Below, piece by piece: positions 29,960 to 40,418 of a DNA stretch of 52,876 nt (its first letter is position 1; each line of letters starts with the position of its first letter). Location: NCBI GenBank assembly GCA_022340865.1, contig JAJDNC010000025.1, forward strand, positions 1-52,876, written 5' to 3'. The notes under the pieces are model-generated. The model ran no database searches and was not told the DNA's origin. It worked only from the letters and a program-made list of their open reading frames with translations. The DNA comes from Gemmatimonadota bacterium (GTDB lineage: Bacteria; Gemmatimonadota; Gemmatimonadetes; Longimicrobiales; Gaopeijiaceae). Made by a program: the position numbers and the translations under genes.

Positions 29960-30139
29960 ATGAAGACGGGTAGGGAGGACGAAGGGCGGGAGCCCCGCGT
30001 CCAGGATCCGCTTCGTGGGATCGTCATCACGCGCGGAGGGGATCCGACACCGCAGCGCCCGCGGATCTCCGCGTTCATCTGGGGCGGGAAGGTCCGTCCG
30101 ACACCCACGCTTCCGTATGGGCGATGGAAGGGCGCTTGA
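29960..30139 (+). CDS. possible 59-residue small protein
   Basis: An ATG-initiated frame of 59 codons with a CGAGG box 7 bases upstream and a strong hairpin starting 27 bases after its stop, so it has the layout of an independent small gene. The N-terminal third is charged (MKTGREDEGREPRVQ), and the C-terminal half ISAFIWGGKVRPTPTLPYGR is aromatic and basic. I recognise no family. It lies in an otherwise empty stretch from 29744 to 30415; apart from the sigma-54-like motif and the hairpin I see nothing else there. It could be chance. Confidence 0.4.
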   Translation: MKTGREDEGREPRVQDPLRGIVITRGGDPTPQRPRISAFIWGGKVRPTPTLPYGRWKGA

Positions 30140-30165
30140 GGCGTCCCCATCGGGTATAGATCCAG

Positions 30166-30195
30166 GCCCCCCGGGCGGCTCGCCGTCCGGGGGGC
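30166..30195 (+). terminator. strong GC-rich terminator-like hairpin
   Basis: A 12-base-pair stem (GCCCCCCGGGCG pairing with CGTCCGGGGGGC, one G-U pair) and a 6-base loop, followed by TTCGCT. The T-tract is weak. It follows the possible small gene and precedes the ECF sigma operon. Confidence 0.55.
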
Positions 30196-30415
30196 TTCGC
30201 TATGGTGCCCGTATGATGCCTGGTGACCGGCACCGGGTGCGCGCCGGCTTAACGACAGCCGTGGCCGATCGGTCTCCCACAGGGGGGATGGGACGGGGCC
30301 GCGCGAACGTGCGCGGTCGGACGGAGTACCGTTAGCTTGCAGGTTTGGTCGTTCGGCAGGCGCGCCAGCACACGATTTGCGCCCCCGGGAGAGTTCAACA
30401 CGGTGTCGGGGTCCG

Positions 30416-30997
30416 GTGTCTTCAATAACGGTGGAATCGCAGGACGATGGCGAGCTGGTCCGCCGGGCGCGGCGAGGCGATGAGTTTGCCTTTGGTGTCC
30501 TGGTGGAGCGGTACCAGCGAGCCGCATACGCCGTTGCGTATTCCGTCACCGGGCGGCACGAGGATGCGGAGGATGCGGCGCAGGAGTCGTTCCTGGTGGC
30601 GCTGCGCAGGCTGGAGGAATGCAGGAGCCCGGAGCGGTTCGCGGGATGGTTGATGACCATCGTGAGGAACCGGGCCCGCAACCTGGTGAGACGCGAGTCT
30701 CTCAGGGAGACGGACCAGGTGCCGGCAGCGGCGAGCTCGAGCACGCCGACGCCGGATCGGGTGACGGAGTCCAGGGAGCTCAGAGGCCTCCTTCGGGAGG
30801 CGCTGGCAGGGCTCCCAGAGATGCAGCGCGAGATCGTGCTGCTGCACGATCTGGAAGGATGGAAGCACCGCGAGATAGCGGAGCGGCTGGGGCTGCCTCC
30901 GGGCACCGTGAGGTCGCACCTGCACTTCGCGAGAAAGGCTCTCCGGGAGGTGCTGTCCGCCTCTCCGCAGGACGCAGACAGACGGAGCGGGAAATGA
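30416..30997 (+). CDS. ECF-type RNA polymerase sigma factor
   Basis: A 193-residue sigma factor with region 2 at about 10-80 (FGVLVERYQRAAYAVAYSVTG, DAAQESFLVALRRLEE, and WLMTIVRNRARNLVRR) and region 4 at about 115-170 (LPEMQREIVLLHDLEGWKHREIAERLGLPPGTVRSHLHFARKAL split over the helix-turn-helix). Two GTG starts are possible, 30416 and 30431, plus TTG at 30377; no ribosome binding site decides, and I chose 30416. The stop overlaps the next start by ATGA. It heads an operon running to a MacAB-type exporter at 35525. Confidence 0.9.
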   Translation: MSSITVESQDDGELVRRARRGDEFAFGVLVERYQRAAYAVAYSVTGRHEDAEDAAQESFLVALRRLEECRSPERFAGWLMTIVRNRARNLVRRESLRETDQVPAAASSSTPTPDRVTESRELRGLLREALAGLPEMQREIVLLHDLEGWKHREIAERLGLPPGTVRSHLHFARKALREVLSASPQDADRRSGK

Positions 30998-31407
30998 GCC
31001 ACGGACGGAAGGTTCAAGACAGTGCAACCGACGAGCTCGGTCGCGACATGGCCGTCGCCGAGCTCCTGGGCCCATTGAGCCCGGAAGTCGACGACCCGAG
31101 CTATTGGATGCGGTTCAAGACGCGGGTGATGCGCGGGGCATCGGGGGAGCTGGCACGTCGGCGCCTCATGGCCGACGTGACCGTCGGCGATGTGCTCGTG
31201 TCGTGGGCCCGGGCGGTGGTACCCACCGCGGTGCTCGCCGCTGCCCTGGCGGGCCTCATGCTCATGCGTGCGCACGTCGCTCCGGCGGCGACGCCCGCCC
31301 GGGTGGAGGAGCTCCTGGTGGCAGGGATGGAGAGTGAGACGATTCCCGCGACGCTGTCCCGGAGCGAAACGGAGACGCAGATCGCGTTTGCGAGCGAGAG
31401 GTTCTGA
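30994..31407 (+). CDS. single-helix membrane protein, probable anti-sigma partner
   Basis: A 137-residue protein with a charged N-terminus of about 80 residues, one transmembrane helix (about 71-92, AVVPTAVLAAALAGLMLM) and a short extracytoplasmic tail. No zinc-finger motif (HxxxCxxC) is present. Its coupling to the sigma gene (4-base overlap) and topology are those of a membrane anti-sigma factor, but sequence similarity alone does not show this. The stop overlaps the next start by one base. Confidence 0.65.
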   Translation: MSHGRKVQDSATDELGRDMAVAELLGPLSPEVDDPSYWMRFKTRVMRGASGELARRRLMADVTVGDVLVSWARAVVPTAVLAAALAGLMLMRAHVAPAATPARVEELLVAGMESETIPATLSRSETETQIAFASERF

Positions 31408-31952
31408 TGGAGAGGAGCTCCCGTACCCGACTGTTCACCGTGGTGGTGCTCGCGGTCGTCTTCGGCGCCGGCATCGTCCTGGGCATGGTCCTCGGCCACC
31501 GCGGCGCCGGAGCCCGGGTGGCCACGGCGGCCCCCGACTCCGCGGTGCCGGCGCAGAACGCCGACTCGGCCGGGCGGCGGCATCGGACGCCATTCTACAT
31601 GCAGGTGAATCCGACGGCCCAGCAGAAGGTCAAGCTGGACTCGATCGTAAAGGTGTATCGCGACTCCATGCAGGTGCTCACGCACCGGTTTCACCAGGAC
31701 TACGATCCGCACTACGACTCGCTGCAAGCCGAGATGGACTCGCTCCGGGCCAGGTACCACAGGAAGTACGACCCGCAACGCCAGGCCCTCTTCAACGGCG
31801 CCCTCGCGTCGATCCGGGCGGTGATGACGCCGGAGCAGGTGACGAAGTACGACTCCATTCTGGCGACGCTTCACCACGAGGACTCGTTGCGGGCCCAGGC
31901 CGATCGCAACCGCCGACGCGGGGACCGGGACGGTAGGGGTCGCCAAGAGTAG
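31407..31952 (+). CDS. Spy/CpxP-like periplasmic helical protein (heavy-metal-sensor-like)
   Basis: A 181-residue protein with an N-terminal membrane anchor (about 9-30, LFTVVVLAVVFGAGIVLGMVL) and a periplasmic helical domain. VNPTAQQKVKLDSIVKVYRD and IRAVMTPEQVTKYDSILATL resemble the two LTxxQ-type repeats of the Spy/CpxP and CnrX-like families, which act as envelope chaperones or metal sensors. The His-rich stretch HRFHQDYDPHYD could bind metal. It sits between the anti-sigma-like gene and the exporter genes, so a role in sensing envelope stress for this operon is plausible. Confidence 0.7.
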   Translation: MERSSRTRLFTVVVLAVVFGAGIVLGMVLGHRGAGARVATAAPDSAVPAQNADSAGRRHRTPFYMQVNPTAQQKVKLDSIVKVYRDSMQVLTHRFHQDYDPHYDSLQAEMDSLRARYHRKYDPQRQALFNGALASIRAVMTPEQVTKYDSILATLHHEDSLRAQADRNRRRGDRDGRGRQE

Positions 31953-32081
31953 CTCCATGACAAACGCCGCCCCAGGGACCGCGCTCTCCAACGCTCCGGC
32001 GGGCTGGCGTGTCAAGCTCATCGCACACACAGACCAAGTCGAGTCCCGGGCAGGGTCCGGGGCCATCATGTGGAGGAAGCA

Positions 32082-32789
32082 GTGAACGACGTCATCATCC
32101 GGACGGAGGGGTTGAAGAAGGACTATGTCCTGGGCGCCGAGACCGTCCACGCCGTGCGTGGGGTGGACCTCGAGATCCACAGGAACGAGTTCGTAGCGGT
32201 GATGGGTCCGTCGGGAAGTGGCAAGTCGACGTTCATGAACATGATCGGCTGCCTGGACACGCCCACCGCCGGGAAATACTGGCTCAACGGGCAGCTCGTG
32301 AGCGAGCTCACCGACGACGAGCTGGCCCGGGTGCGCAACAAGGCCATCGGCTTTGTCTTCCAGACCTTCAACCTGCTGCCGCGCGCCAGCGCGCTCCACA
32401 ACGTCGAGCTCCCGCTCATCTACGCGGGTGTGGGCTCGAGGGAGCGCAGGCGTCGCGCCCAGGAGAAGCTCCAGATGGTCGGGCTGGGCGACCGCATGGA
32501 GCACAAGCCGCCGGAGATGTCCGGCGGTCAGCGCCAGCGCGTCGCGGTGGCGCGGGCACTGGTGAACGACCCGGCACTGCTCCTCGCGGACGAGCCCACG
32601 GGAAACCTGGACTCCACCACGAGCCAGGAGGTCATGGAGCAGCTCGCGGCGCTCAACCGTGAGGGACAGACCATCCTGCTGGTCACCCACGAGCACGATA
32701 TCGCCGCCTACGCGAAGCGACAGGTCCACCTTCGTGACGGCATCATCGAAAAAGACTTCATGAACCACCACGGCGGAGCAGAGGCATGA
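32082..32789 (+). CDS. ABC transporter ATP-binding protein, MacB/LolD type
   Basis: A 235-residue ATPase with Walker [10 protein letters not shown] (about 42-50), Q-loop [11 protein letters not shown], signature [15 protein letters not shown], Walker [14 protein letters not shown] and the switch His in LLVTHEH. The sequence after Walker B and the NLDS motif are typical of the exporters that drive MacB- and LolCDE-type permeases. GTG at 32082 has GGAGG 5 bases upstream and is preferred to GTG at 32070. It overlaps the adaptor gene by 4 bases. Unlike E. coli MacB, the ATPase and permease are separate proteins. Confidence 0.95.
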   Translation: MNDVIIRTEGLKKDYVLGAETVHAVRGVDLEIHRNEFVAVMGPSGSGKSTFMNMIGCLDTPTAGKYWLNGQLVSELTDDELARVRNKAIGFVFQTFNLLPRASALHNVELPLIYAGVGSRERRRRAQEKLQMVGLGDRMEHKPPEMSGGQRQRVAVARALVNDPALLLADEPTGNLDSTTSQEVMEQLAALNREGQTILLVTHEHDIAAYAKRQVHLRDGIIEKDFMNHHGGAEA

Positions 32790-34282
32790 ACGCGAAGATT
32801 CTCAAGTGGGGCGCGGGGGCCATGCTCCTGCTCGGTATGGCGGGGTGCAAGAGTGGGGAGGCCGCCACGAACTCCACCGGGTATGCCACCGCGGTCGTGA
32901 CGCGGGGTGACGTCCGCAACGAGGCGGACGCCACCGGAACGGTCCAGCCCATCCGGTCGGTGGACGTGAAGTCCAAGGCTTCGGGCGAGATCATCAAGCT
33001 GCACGTCGACGTCGGTGACACCGTGCACACCGGTGAGCTGCTGGCCGAGGTGGATCCCCGCGACGTACAGAACAACTACGACCAGGCGAAGGCGAACCTG
33101 GATGTGGCGAACAAGAGCCTCCAGATCTCCAAGTCGCAGCTCGACCGCTCCAAGGACCTGCTGAAAGGCGGCGTCATCACGCAGGAGCAGTACGAGACCA
33201 ACGAGCTCAGCTACGCCAACGCGGTGGCCAGCCAGGTGCGCGCGCAGACGAGCTTCGAGCTGGCGCAGAAGGAGCTCAGCGACGCCATGATCGTGGCCCC
33301 CATGAACGGTACCATCCTCACGAGGACGGTCTCGGAGGGCCAGGTCATCCAGTCGGCTTCCCAGAACGTGTCCGGAGGCACCACGCTCTTCACCATGGCG
33401 AACCTCGCGGAGATGCAGGTCGTCGCTCTGGTGGACGAGACCGACGTGGGCGCGCTCCAGGCCGGGATGCCGGCCACGGTCAAGGTGGACGCGTACCCCG
33501 ACCGGACGTTCGACGGCAAGGTCCTGAAGATCGAGCCGCAGGCGGTGGTGAGTCAGAACGTGACGAACTTCAACGTCATCATCGACCTGGACAACCGTGA
33601 CCGGCTGCTGAAGCCCGGCATGAATGCAGAGGTCACGATCCTCGAGAACTCCGCACTCAACGTGCTCATGGTGCCCACCGGCGCCATCGTGCAACCCCGT
33701 CAGGTGGGGCCTGCGGCCATGGCGCTGGGTCTGGACGTGGACAACCTGGACCTGGGCCAGTTCGCGGGTGGCAGGTTCATGCGGGGGAACGGCGACAGTG
33801 CGCGCGGCGCCCAGGGCGGCGCGTCCCGCAGCCAGGGTGGGCAGACCGCTCAGGGAGGACGCACAGCGTTGCGTGGCCAGCGCACCGGCGCACGCAACAG
33901 CCAGAACGCCGCGCGCTTCAGCATGGGGCCTGAGTTCGACTCGCTGAGAGCGAAGGTGGCCCGCGGCGAGATCACCCAGGACTCCATGCGCGTCCTCGCG
34001 GAGGCGCTCCGCCAGCACGCGGAGTCCGCCGCGGATCCCAACGTCAAGTCGGTCGTGGTGTTCGTGGTCAAGGACGGGAAGCCGACGCCCAAGCTCGTCC
34101 GGATCGGCATCAGCGACTGGGACAACGCGGCCGTGGTGTCCGGCCTGCAGGAGAACGACACGGTCGCCGTCGTGAGCGCCGCCCAGCTCCAGGCCCAGCA
34201 GCAGGCCTTCATGAACCGGATCCGCGAGCGCATGGGCGGCAGTCCATTCGGCGGCGGCGGCGGCGGCCGCCGCGGCAGGTAG
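32786..34282 (+). CDS. MacA/HlyD-type periplasmic adaptor lipoprotein
   Basis: A 498-residue efflux adaptor with a lipoprotein signal (LLGMAGC, Cys21). It has the biotinyl-lipoyl half-motif ([20 protein letters not shown]), a helical hairpin (about 85-165), the second lipoyl half ([17 protein letters not shown]) and beta-barrel strands. An insertion of about 90 residues rich in Gly, Gln, Arg and Ala (about 330-420) interrupts the membrane-proximal domain and is low in complexity. The C-terminus ends in a Gly-rich tail. It would bridge the ATPase/permease to an outer-membrane exit; no TolC-type gene is in the window. The start overlaps the ATPase stop (ATGA). Confidence 0.93.
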   Translation: MNAKILKWGAGAMLLLGMAGCKSGEAATNSTGYATAVVTRGDVRNEADATGTVQPIRSVDVKSKASGEIIKLHVDVGDTVHTGELLAEVDPRDVQNNYDQAKANLDVANKSLQISKSQLDRSKDLLKGGVITQEQYETNELSYANAVASQVRAQTSFELAQKELSDAMIVAPMNGTILTRTVSEGQVIQSASQNVSGGTTLFTMANLAEMQVVALVDETDVGALQAGMPATVKVDAYPDRTFDGKVLKIEPQAVVSQNVTNFNVIIDLDNRDRLLKPGMNAEVTILENSALNVLMVPTGAIVQPRQVGPAAMALGLDVDNLDLGQFAGGRFMRGNGDSARGAQGGASRSQGGQTAQGGRTALRGQRTGARNSQNAARFSMGPEFDSLRAKVARGEITQDSMRVLAEALRQHAESAADPNVKSVVVFVVKDGKPTPKLVRIGISDWDNAAVVSGLQENDTVAVVSAAQLQAQQQAFMNRIRERMGGSPFGGGGGGRRGR

Positions 34283-34295
34283 GGGAGAGCCGACG

Positions 34296-35525
<1,230 letters not shown>

Positions 35526-35595
35526 CCGGTGCGGGACGCCGGGTACCCGACGGAAACGAACGAAGGAAGAAGCGGGACGGAGGCGGGAGAAACGG

Positions 35596-35627
35596 AGAGG
35601 GCCGGCACCCCCGGGTGCCGGCCCTCT
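35596..35627. terminator. bidirectional terminator between MacB-type and PDZ genes
   Basis: A perfect 14-base-pair stem, AGAGGGCCGGCACC with its complement, and a 4-base loop (CCCG). It lies between the stop of the permease gene (35525) and the convergent PDZ gene (35655). Flanking T-tracts are short (CTCTTG on the plus side). Confidence 0.75.
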
Positions 35628-35654
35628 TGCGCATGGAAGAAGGTACGTCCGCGC

Positions 35655-36944
35655 TCAGTGGGGTAGGTGCACCTTGAGCGTCCTCCCCCTGCGCACCAAC
35701 GTGAGCGTGAGGGGTTCGGAGCCCTGCCGCGACAGCCCGAGGCGGAGCTGCTCGATGCTGTGAATGGGAGCGCCGTTCACCTCGGTTACCACGTCCCCGG
35801 GCTGGACCCCTGCCAGGGCGGCGGGGGTGCCGGCGGGGACGTCCACCACCAACACGCCGCCGTCCACCTGGAAGTACGCCGCGAGCTCGGGCCGCAGGCT
35901 CACCACCTCGGCGCCCGCCGCGCGATCCTGACCCAGAAGGTAGGGCGCCAGCGGGCGGAACGTGGCCTGGTTCGCGGGTTCCGTGGACTGCCCCGTGACC
36001 TCGCCGTCTGCCACAGCGTATGTGCCCCCGGCGTGATCGCGCGCGGCGCGAGCCATCGCGGAGCGCAGTGCCACGGCCCGGCGGCCGGCGGCGTCCAGGG
36101 CGCGGGTCAGGCTCTGCAACTCCGGGTCGCGCGTCTCCACCCCTTGCTGTCCCTGGGGAAGCTCCGCGGCCAGCTGGCGCAGCCGCTCGGCCTGGCGGGC
36201 CCGCAGCTCGCGGATCTCCCCGTTCAGCTGAGCCATCTCCGACTGGAGGGAGTCGGAGCGGTCGCCCGGGAAGACGAAGAACGAGAAGGGCGGCCGCACC
36301 TCGGGCAGGAGCTGGACCGTGACGCTGTCGCTGCCGGGGGGGCCGAACACTCCGGCGGGGCTTCCGTCCGCCCGGCGCAGCACGATGCGCCCAGGTGCCG
36401 GCAGATTGCCCGAGACCGGCATGTCGTCGGATCCCGGCAGCGTGAGGACGCCCACGGACCCGCTGCCTCCCTCGATGAGGCGAAGGCGCAGGGAGTCCAT
36501 GGCGCGGAACATGGCGTCGGCCATGGAGTCGCTCCCGAGAGATGGGGTCCACGGGAGGGCCTCCGGCACGTCGGCTGGTCGCGCGGCGGCGGTCATCTTC
36601 ATGCGCAGACGCTTCCCGTTGCGCTCCACCACGACGGTCACCGCCTCCCCCGCCTTCAGCGTCTGCGTGATCCCCCCGAACTGATCCTCGACGCCGTGGC
36701 CGTTGACCCTGACGAGCAGGTCTCCCGCCTCGACGCCCGCCTTCGCCGCCGGGCTCCCCTCGCTCACGCCCTTCACCAGGACCCGCGTGTGCCGCCCGGC
36801 AGCCGACAGGGTCTCCTCGATGTGCAGTGACATGCCCACCCATCCCCTGGCGGCCGCCTGCGCCGCCCCCGTCACGGGCAGGGCGCCGAGGGCGAGGGCT
36901 CCGAGAGCCGCGGTCAGGGCGAGAGAGCGGCGCGGGAGGCGCAT
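35655..36944 (-). CDS. secreted protein with two PDZ domains
   Basis: A 429-residue exported protein with a signal peptide (about 1-29, LALTAALGALALGALPVTGAA). PDZ domain 1 is at about 33-120 (GVSEGSPAAKAGVEAGDLLVRVNG) and PDZ domain 2 at about 345-429 (DVPAGTPAALAGVQPGDVVTEVNG). Between them is a long stretch with a coiled-coil segment (QSEMAQLNGEIRELRARQAE). There is no protease domain, so it is not a DegS/HtrA protein as such; it may bind protein C-termini in the periplasm. The gene begins 2 bases after the anti-sigma stop and should belong to the ECF operon at 38190. Confidence 0.88.
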   Translation of the reverse strand: MRLPRRSLALTAALGALALGALPVTGAAQAAARGWVGMSLHIEETLSAAGRHTRVLVKGVSEGSPAAKAGVEAGDLLVRVNGHGVEDQFGGITQTLKAGEAVTVVVERNGKRLRMKMTAAARPADVPEALPWTPSLGSDSMADAMFRAMDSLRLRLIEGGSGSVGVLTLPGSDDMPVSGNLPAPGRIVLRRADGSPAGVFGPPGSDSVTVQLLPEVRPPFSFFVFPGDRSDSLQSEMAQLNGEIRELRARQAERLRQLAAELPQGQQGVETRDPELQSLTRALDAAGRRAVALRSAMARAARDHAGGTYAVADGEVTGQSTEPANQATFRPLAPYLLGQDRAAGAEVVSLRPELAAYFQVDGGVLVVDVPAGTPAALAGVQPGDVVTEVNGAPIHSIEQLRLGLSRQGSEPLTLTLVRRGRTLKVHLPH

Positions 36945-36946
36945 GA

Positions 36947-37642
36947 TCAGAACCAGTTGTCCTTCTTCGCGGACTGCGAGGAGATCCGACTCAGCACCGC
37001 CTGGCGCTCGGCCAGGGTGGAGGCGAGCAGTCCGTTGAGGAACGGGTCGGCCGGCGCCTGCCGGACGGCCGCCTGGCTGGCCGCCACCAGGTACTGCAGT
37101 GCGGCGTACCGGGTCCGGGGATCGCCGGCGTCGGCGTCCTCGCCCTGCTGTGCCCTCAGCTCCTGGTATCGACTGAGGGCCGCTACGTAGTTGCTCTCCG
37201 CGGTGCGCAGCGCTTCCGCCGCGTCCTGGATGGCGGCGTTGTCCACGGTGGTGTTGTCCGCCACGAAGGCGGTCTGGGGGACCGCCGGCGTCCTGGATCC
37301 CGTAGTGCCGGGGGAGGCGACGCTCACTCCGATCCCCGCCCCGCCCAGGAAGAGGGCCACGCTGGCGGCCGCCTTCATCCAGGTGGGCGTCCGGGCGAGG
37401 CCCAGGCGCGCGAACAGCCCCGGGTCCTGAAGGAGGCCTTCGGAGCGGAGACGAGCCTCCAGGACGTCCCAATCTCCCACCGGCGTCAGGATCTCCGGAA
37501 GCGCGCCCAGTGCCTCCGTCTGCGCCTTCAGCGCATCGAGCTCCGCCGTGCACGTCGCGCACGCCGCGAGGTGCTCGTGCTCCTCGGGTCGGGGAGTCTC
37601 GTCCACGATCCGGGCCAGTGTCTCAGCGCTCAGATGGTCCAT
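36947..37642 (-). CDS. zinc-finger anti-sigma factor
   Basis: A 231-residue protein. The N-terminal ASD has the zinc motif HLAACATC (HxxxCxxC, about 24-31) preceded by a helix LSAETLARIVDE, as in ZAS-type anti-sigma factors. One transmembrane helix lies at about 90-110 (KAAASVALFLGGAGIGVSVA), followed by a periplasmic helical region. The gene overlaps the sigma gene by 13 bases, and the PDZ gene follows directly. It should hold the sigma factor inactive at the membrane until an envelope signal triggers its cleavage or release; the signal is unknown. Confidence 0.9.
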   Translation of the reverse strand: MDHLSAETLARIVDETPRPEEHEHLAACATCTAELDALKAQTEALGALPEILTPVGDWDVLEARLRSEGLLQDPGLFARLGLARTPTWMKAAASVALFLGGAGIGVSVASPGTTGSRTPAVPQTAFVADNTTVDNAAIQDAAEALRTAESNYVAALSRYQELRAQQGEDADAGDPRTRYAALQYLVAASQAAVRQAPADPFLNGLLASTLAERQAVLSRISSQSAKKDNWF

Positions 37643-38190
37643 GCTTCTTCTCCGATGTCCTGCGCCGCGCCGCTCAAGGTGCTCAGAAGCTCCCGCATCT
37701 TGACTCGTGCCTTGAACAGCTGTGACTTCGACGTCCCTGCGGTGACGCCCAGCACGTCACCGATCTCCTCGTGCGTGTACCCCTCCACATCGTGGAGCAG
37801 GAGAACCCGCCGCATCCCTTCCGGGAGGTCCTGCAGCGCCCGCTCCAGCCTGCGCTGGAGAAGCGCGTCCCCGGTGACCGGCACCACGGGGACGTCGCCG
37901 GGGGCGGGGGCCTCCCGCTTCCGGCGCGTCTCCGACTTGCGCAGCGCCTGGAGCGCCGAGTTCACGGCAATCCGGTGCAGCCAGGTGGAGAAGCGCGCGT
38001 CGCCGCGGAAGGTGGGGAGCGCCCGGATCGCCCGGATCCACGCCTCCTGGGCGTAATCCTGGGCGAGCTCGTCGTCTCCCGCGATGCGCCGCACCACCGC
38101 GTACACCCGGGGGGAGTACCGGTCGTACAGCGTGCGAATCGCGCGGGCGTCTCCGTCCGCCGCCTGCCGGATGACTTGGCTCTCCGTCAT
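37630..38190 (-). CDS. ECF-type RNA polymerase sigma factor
   Basis: A 186-residue sigma factor. Region 2: IRTLYDRYSPRVYAVVRRIA and DYAQEAWIRAIRAL, then FSTWLHRIAVNSALQALR. Region 4: LPEGMRRVLLLHDVEGYTHEEIG with helix-turn-helix VTAGTSKSQLFKARVKMREL. Its own zinc-finger anti-sigma and a PDZ protein follow. ATG at 38190 has AAAGG directly before it, too close for an ideal ribosome binding site. This is the third ECF module in the window, with an envelope-protein target in each. Confidence 0.93.
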   Translation of the reverse strand: MTESQVIRQAADGDARAIRTLYDRYSPRVYAVVRRIAGDDELAQDYAQEAWIRAIRALPTFRGDARFSTWLHRIAVNSALQALRKSETRRKREAPAPGDVPVVPVTGDALLQRRLERALQDLPEGMRRVLLLHDVEGYTHEEIGDVLGVTAGTSKSQLFKARVKMRELLSTLSGAAQDIGEEAWTI

Positions 38191-38311
38191 GCCTTTCGGT
38201 TACCGTGGACCGCGATCATCGGGTTCCGTTTCCTTGGATGTCTACCGGGGGCTCCGTGGTTGCCCTGGCGCGGGCCTGTCCGTAGCCTCCCATACCGTTC
38301 CCACCAGGTCC

Positions 38312-39175
38312 ATGATCCACTTTTCCCCGTCAGGCCAAGAATACGGCGACTTCGCCGCCCCGCGCGACGTCCCCGGCCCCCGAGCTGCGGTGTTCTTCGT
38401 GGCCGGGGTCGCCGTGGTCTTCTTCGTGGGCGGCATCACGTTGGAGATGTACCTGCGCCAGCTGGGGCTGCTGGCTGCCGAGTGGCTGCTCCTGCTGGTG
38501 CCGGCGCTCCTCTTCGTGCGGCTGGGCCGCTTCGACGCCCGCGAGACCCTGTCCCTGCGGATGCCGCCCCCGGAGGGGTGGATGGGCGCCGTCCTCATGG
38601 TGGCGGGGGCGCTTCCGGTGGCCTGGGGGATGGGCTGGCTCGAGACCCGCGTACTTCCCGTTCCGCCGCAGGCCATCCAGAGCCTGGAGAAGCTGGTCAC
38701 CGCCAGCACGCCCGCGAGCCTGGCATGGCTCCTGTTCCTGCTGGCGATCACCCCGGCGATCTGCGAGGAGGCGGTCTTCCGCGGTGTGCTCCTCGGCGGG
38801 ACGCGCACCCTCCCGACCTGGCGCGTCGTCGTGCTGAACGGGGTCGTGTTCGGAGCGTTCCACATCTCGTTCGAGACGCCGGTGCGGTTCCTTCCGACGG
38901 CCTGGCTCGGTATCGTCCTCGCGTGGACGGTGCTGAGGACCCGATCCGTGTGGACGGGCGTCCTCATGCACTTCCTGAACAACGGGGCCATCGTGCTCAT
39001 GGCCTCCGTCCCGGTGCTCGGCCAGGTGATGGCGGATCCCGATGCGGCTCCTCCTCTGTGGCTCATCCCGTTGGCGCTGCTCTGCCTCGCCGCCGGGTTC
39101 AGGCTCCTGGCCCGACTGCCCGGGCCCCCGGAGGCCGATGCACGATCACCCAGCCCACCCAGCGAGGTACGATGA
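38312..39175 (+). CDS. CPBP-family intramembrane glutamic protease
   Basis: A 287-residue membrane protein with about seven to eight transmembrane helices. The active-site motifs are present: EEAVFRG near residue 152 (paired Glu and Arg), FHIS near 184, and HFLNNG near 220, as in the Abi/CAAX-prenyl-protease (Rce1-like) family. Bacterial members cleave membrane proteins or confer bacteriocin resistance; the substrate here is unknown. The start at 38312 follows AGGT at very short distance. The stop overlaps the threonine synthase start as ATGA. Confidence 0.9.
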   Translation: MIHFSPSGQEYGDFAAPRDVPGPRAAVFFVAGVAVVFFVGGITLEMYLRQLGLLAAEWLLLLVPALLFVRLGRFDARETLSLRMPPPEGWMGAVLMVAGALPVAWGMGWLETRVLPVPPQAIQSLEKLVTASTPASLAWLLFLLAITPAICEEAVFRGVLLGGTRTLPTWRVVVLNGVVFGAFHISFETPVRFLPTAWLGIVLAWTVLRTRSVWTGVLMHFLNNGAIVLMASVPVLGQVMADPDAAPPLWLIPLALLCLAAGFRLLARLPGPPEADARSPSPPSEVR

Positions 39176-40359
39176 CGAACGGGAACAGGCTCCCCGGAGC
39201 CACTCATCTGGAGTGCACGGCCACCGGCGAACGGGTCGAGAGCGAACGGCTCGTGGGGCTCTCACCGGCGGGCAAGCCCCTGTTCGCCCGCTACGACCTG
39301 GAGGCGCTGAAGGGCCGCTTCACCCCCCAGGCGGTGGCGCCCCGGCGCGCCGACCTCTGGCGATACGAGGAAGTCCTTCCCGTGCGCGACCGGAGCCATC
39401 AGGTCGCTCTCGGGGAGGGCTGGACGCCCCTCATCGACGCGCCGCGCACCGCGGCACGCCTGGGCGTGCGCCGCGTCTGGGTCAAGGACGAGGGACAGAA
39501 CCCCACGGGTTCGTTCAAGGCCCGGGGGCTCGGGATGGCGGTCTCGCGGGCGCTGGAGCTGGGGGCCAGGGAGCTGGCCCTGCCTTCGGCGGGCAACGCG
39601 GGCAGCGCGGCGGCGGCGTACGGAGCGGCGGCGGGGCTTCCGGTCCACGTGGTGGTCCCGAAGGACACGCCGGCCCCCATCCTGGAGGAGATCGCCGCCC
39701 TGGGCGCGGACCTGCAGCTCCTGGACGGCCTCATCACCGATTGCGGCAAGGTGGTGCGCAGGGGTGTGGAGGAGCACGGATGGTTCGACCTGTCCACGCT
39801 GAAGGAGCCGTACCGGGTGGAAGGGAAGAAGACCATGGGCTACGAGGTCTTCGAGCAGCTCGGAGGACGGCTCCCGGACGCCATCGTCTATCCGACGGGA
39901 GGTGGGACCGGGCTCATCGGCATGTGGAAAGCCTTCGAGGAGATGGAGCGCCTGGGATGGATCGGCGCGGAGCGCCCGAAGATGTTCACCGTACAGGCCG
40001 CCGGATGCGCTCCCATGGTCCGCGCGTGGGAACGCGGCGAGGATCACGCGGAGACGTGGCAGAACGCGACGACGTACGCTGCCGGCCTCCGGGTGCCGGG
40101 AGCCGTGGGGGACTTCCTCATCCTCAAGGCGCTGCGTGAGTCCGGGGGCGGTGCGGTGGCGGTGCCCGACCACGTCATGAAGGAGTGGGTCGAGAAGCTC
40201 GGCGCCGACACGGGGGTGTTCGCGGCGCCGGAGGGGGGCGCGACGGTGGCCGCCATTCCCGCGCTCATGAAGAAGGGACTCGTGTCCGCGGACGATGAGA
40301 TCGTACTCTTCAATACGGGAAGCGGCCTCAAGTACGTGGGCATGACCCCCGTGGACTGA
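39172..40359 (+). CDS. thrC: threonine synthase
   Basis: A 395-residue PLP enzyme of fold type II, converting O-phosphohomoserine to threonine. The PLP Lys is in NPTGSFKARG (Lys116); the phosphate-binding loop is SAGNAGSAAAAYG, and the C-terminal PLP contact is in FNTGSGLKY. The N-terminal LECTATGERV looks like a worn zinc-ribbon or 'CxxxG' start as in many threonine synthases. The length fits the family. It is coupled to the CPBP gene by overlap, which is probably an arrangement of convenience. Confidence 0.92.
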   Translation: MTNGNRLPGATHLECTATGERVESERLVGLSPAGKPLFARYDLEALKGRFTPQAVAPRRADLWRYEEVLPVRDRSHQVALGEGWTPLIDAPRTAARLGVRRVWVKDEGQNPTGSFKARGLGMAVSRALELGARELALPSAGNAGSAAAAYGAAAGLPVHVVVPKDTPAPILEEIAALGADLQLLDGLITDCGKVVRRGVEEHGWFDLSTLKEPYRVEGKKTMGYEVFEQLGGRLPDAIVYPTGGGTGLIGMWKAFEEMERLGWIGAERPKMFTVQAAGCAPMVRAWERGEDHAETWQNATTYAAGLRVPGAVGDFLILKALRESGGGAVAVPDHVMKEWVEKLGADTGVFAAPEGGATVAAIPALMKKGLVSADDEIVLFNTGSGLKYVGMTPVD

Positions 40360-40418
40360 CCCGACGCGGCGTCCACGGGTATGAGGCCGCGGACGGGCGG
40401 CCATCTACCGGGGAGCGA

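Noticed and set aside
31957..32085. A 42-codon ATG frame between the Spy-like gene and the ATPase gene.
   Set aside because: No ribosome binding site, ends inside the ATPase gene's own start region, and the peptide has no structure or family signal; kept as possible leader only.
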